The notes under the pieces are model-generated. The model was not told the DNA's origin, searched no databases, and saw only the letters and a list, made by a program, of their open reading frames with translations. A stretch of DNA of 16,260 nt. Origin: CAZOEL01 sp964578835. GTDB lineage: Bacteria > Desulfobacterota > Syntrophobacteria > Syntrophobacterales > Syntrophobacteraceae. The translations under genes were made by a program, and so were the position numbers. Of this stretch, positions 14,557 to 16,260 are shown piece by piece. Numbering within the stretch: the stretch's first letter is position 1; the number at the start of each line of letters is the position of its first letter. Location: NCBI GenBank assembly GCA_964578835.1, contig CAZOEL010000114.1, positions 1-16,260 on the forward strand, given 5' to 3'.

Positions 14557-15882
14557 ATGAACGATCTTTCCAAGCTCGCACGGGATCGTGATCTGGAAGG
14601 CCTGACGCAATGGCTTTCACACAAGGGACCCTTCGACATTGCAGAGGAACTTATTCGCCTCGATCTGGAAGACCGAGGGGTTGTCTTTCGACTGCTCGGC
14701 AAAGACCGCGCGCTTGCGGTCTTCGAAGCACTCGACCCGGTCCTCCAGCAGGAGCTTCTGGCTTCGCTGCGTGAGCCCAACGTGCGGGAGCTTCTGGAGG
14801 AAATAGATCCTGACGACAGGGCCCGCCTTCTGGATGAGATGCCGGCTGCAGTGGCCAAGCGTCTCCTGGAGGGGCTCAGCCCGGATGAGCGCAAGCTGAC
14901 CTCGATCCTGCTCGGCTATCCCGAGAACTCGACCGGACGCATCATGAGCCCCGAGCTCATCAGCCTGCGAGCTTCGATGACCGTGGAGAAGGCCCTCTCC
15001 ACTATCAGAAGAACCGGGGAGAAGGCCGAAACGATTTACACCCTGCCTGTTACAGACGATGAGTTGCGTCTCATAGGGATCGTGAGTCTTCGCGACCTGG
15101 TGCTTGCCGAGCCCCGAGAGCTCGTCGGCGACATCATGATCCGCGAGGTCTACTCGGCGCGAGCCGATGAGGACCGGGAAAGGCCCGCCCGCCTCATGCA
15201 GGAGATGGGCCTTCTCGCCTTGCCGGTAACGGACATGGAAGGCCGACTGGTCGGCGTGCTCACGGTCGACGACGCCATGGAAGTGCTCGAGGCCGAGGAC
15301 ACGGAAGATATCCTGCGAGGCGGCGGCTCAGAGCCTCTTGGCCGGCATTACCTCAGCGCTTCCACGCTGTATCTGGCCCGCACGAGAGCCACATGGCTGC
15401 TCGCATTGATTCTCGCGGCCACATTGACGGTCAATGTCCTACAGTACTTTGAAGATGCGCTCGAGTCGATCGTGACCCTCTCTTTATTCATCCCGCTCTT
15501 GATCGATATGGGAGGCAACGTAGGCTCTCAGTCGGCCACTATCATCGTTCGAGCCATGGCCACGGGCGAAGTGCGCCCCACCGACTTCGCCAGGGTGGTC
15601 CTCCGTGAACTTCGTGTCGGCGCGCTGCTTGGCTTGATGGTCGGACTGATTGCCTTCAGTCCCATCGTGTTCTTCTTCGGGATGGGAATCGGAAAAGTAA
15701 TCTCCCTTTCTCTCGTTTCGATCTGCACCATAGCCGCCCTTGCCGGATCAGTCCTGCCCTTGTTTGCCAAACGGATAGGAGTGGATCCCGCTGTAGTCAG
15801 CGCCCCCATTATTACGACTCTTGTGGATGCCACCGGATTGATCGTATACTTCTTCATAGCCAAAGCAGTCCTCGCGCTGTAG
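14557..15882 (+). CDS. mgtE: MgtE-family magnesium transporter/channel
   Basis: The 441-residue protein has the cytoplasmic MgtE N-domain (about 1-125; helical, acidic, with LLDEMPAAVAKRLLEGLSPD), a CBS-domain pair (about 130-255, including IMSPELISLRAS and LVGVLTVDDAMEVLE), a plug helix and a five-helix membrane domain (about 275-441). Family hallmarks are PLLIDMGGNVGSQSATIIVR and DPAVVSAPIITTLVDATGL, where Asp424 occupies the conserved pore aspartate position. Magnesium bound at the N and CBS domains normally closes the channel. The ATG follows GAGAGGTGG by about 6 bases. Length is typical, no key residue is missing, and the gene stands alone. No magnesium riboswitch is visible in its leader. 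Confidence 0.95.
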   Translation: MNDLSKLARDRDLEGLTQWLSHKGPFDIAEELIRLDLEDRGVVFRLLGKDRALAVFEALDPVLQQELLASLREPNVRELLEEIDPDDRARLLDEMPAAVAKRLLEGLSPDERKLTSILLGYPENSTGRIMSPELISLRASMTVEKALSTIRRTGEKAETIYTLPVTDDELRLIGIVSLRDLVLAEPRELVGDIMIREVYSARADEDRERPARLMQEMGLLALPVTDMEGRLVGVLTVDDAMEVLEAEDTEDILRGGGSEPLGRHYLSASTLYLARTRATWLLALILAATLTVNVLQYFEDALESIVTLSLFIPLLIDMGGNVGSQSATIIVRAMATGEVRPTDFARVVLRELRVGALLGLMVGLIAFSPIVFFFGMGIGKVISLSLVSICTIAALAGSVLPLFAKRIGVDPAVVSAPIITTLVDATGLIVYFFIAKAVLAL

Positions 15883-16003
15883 CTCTCTTTGGAGTGATTG
15901 CAGCCTTGAGCCGACTGGAATTCCGCTCGGCGCAAATTAGCCGTGAGGCAGTTCCCACGGTAAATTTGTTCTCATTCAGAAATGACCATGTGTACGGGAT
16001 CTT
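15883..16003. other. short intergenic spacer after mgtE
   Basis: No gene or convincing terminator is seen between the mgtE stop and the nested inverted repeat. The frame at 15894-16136 runs through the palindromes and is rejected as a gene. Confidence 0.5.
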
Positions 16004-16171
16004 AGGCAACTCACAACAAATAACCTACCAGGAAGAGGGGTTCTGTCATTCCGGCATGGTTTTAGCCGGAATCCAGCCCCGCGAAAAAACTGGATTCCGG
16101 CTTGAAGACTGCCGGAATGACGGTGGGTGTTTCTGAACCAATTTTGGTAGGTTATTTGTTGTGAGCTGCCT
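16004..16171. repeat. 27-bp terminal inverted repeats enclosing a palindromic repeat
   Basis: AGGCAACTCACAACAAATAA (start of the 27-base arm at 16004-16030) matches the reverse complement of 16145-16171 at 26 of 27 positions. The 168-base element contains no gene but holds the 77-bp palindrome at 16045-16121. This is the structure expected of a miniature inverted-repeat element, or of a palindromic repeat that has accreted flanks. Confidence 0.75.
16045..16121. repeat. 77-bp palindromic repeat, copy 2
   Basis: Arms of 32 bases (16045-16076 and 16090-16121) share perfect outer 12-mers (GTCATTCCGGCA) and inner 12-mers (GCCGGAATCCAG), with a variable 8-base middle and a 13-base loop. Total length, arm length and loop length equal copy 1 at 9165-9241. 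The middle differs, so each copy may keep its own compensating pairing. Confidence 0.85.
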
Positions 16172-16184
16172 TATACCCTGCACT

Positions 16185-16260
16185 TCGCTCCCGAATGCTT
16201 CCCGAGAAAGCCCTGAAAGGGCGAAATACCATAGCCCGGGGCATCGCCCCGGGTTCGGGA
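16185..16260. repeat. GC-rich hairpin repeat at the window end, partial
   Basis: CCCGGGGC (16235-16242) and GCCCCGGG (16246-16253) form a perfect 8-base stem around ATC, preceded by AAAGGGCGAAATACCATAG. This resembles a common intergenic repeat in uncultured and planctomycete-like genomes. It is cut by the window end. Confidence 0.5.

Noticed and set aside
15894..16136. Plus-strand frame through the terminal repeats
   Set aside because: It reads through the 77-bp palindrome and the 27-bp arm. No ribosome site is present.

Overview
This window looks like chromosome from an anaerobic, GC-moderate bacterium, most likely Desulfobacterota (deltaproteobacterial) or a close uncultured lineage. The basis is a korDABC-type 2-oxoacid:ferredoxin oxidoreductase, a sigma-54 two-component system with Cys-rich PAS domains, large NHL/Ig-like secreted proteins, and many palindromic repeats of the 'attcccgcgaaggcgggaat' kind. 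The assignment is an inference, because no rRNA or marker gene is present.

Layout: (1) 1-360 is an AT-rich leader. (2) 361-4819 (+) holds three exported proteins in one probable operon: a multidomain Ig/Fn3/NHL beta-propeller protein with an NTF2-like C-terminus, a small protein with a carboxypeptidase-regulatory-like domain and a Tat-like signal, and a lipoprotein of the zinc-dependent phospholipase C/S1-P1 nuclease fold. (3) 4820-5172 is a convergent intergenic region with palindromes. (4) 5173-5331 (-) is a 52-residue Cys-rich protein gene that is easily missed. (5) 5519-8500 (-) is korD-korA-korB-korC, ending in a good intrinsic terminator, with a four-helix membrane protein gene (8633-9037) upstream. 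(6) 9060-9858 is mostly palindromic repeats. (7) 9859-10158 (-) is a small exported one-helix protein. Its upstream region carries three evenly spaced dyads and a sigma-54-like promoter, and directly upstream lies a soluble PAS-PAS histidine kinase and NtrC-family regulator pair (10445-13732, -). (8) 13733-14556 shows no convincing gene. (9) 14557-15882 (+) is an MgtE magnesium channel. (10) 15883-16260 is nested palindromic repeats.

How the genes may work together: the Kor complex would couple oxidation or reductive carboxylation of a 2-oxoacid (probably 2-oxoglutarate) to ferredoxin. The kinase/regulator pair probably controls the small membrane protein through the tandem dyads and a sigma-54 promoter, which is the most testable regulatory hypothesis here. 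The three exported proteins would act outside the cytoplasm or at the cell surface. I found no CRISPR array, intact insertion sequence, tRNA or rRNA.
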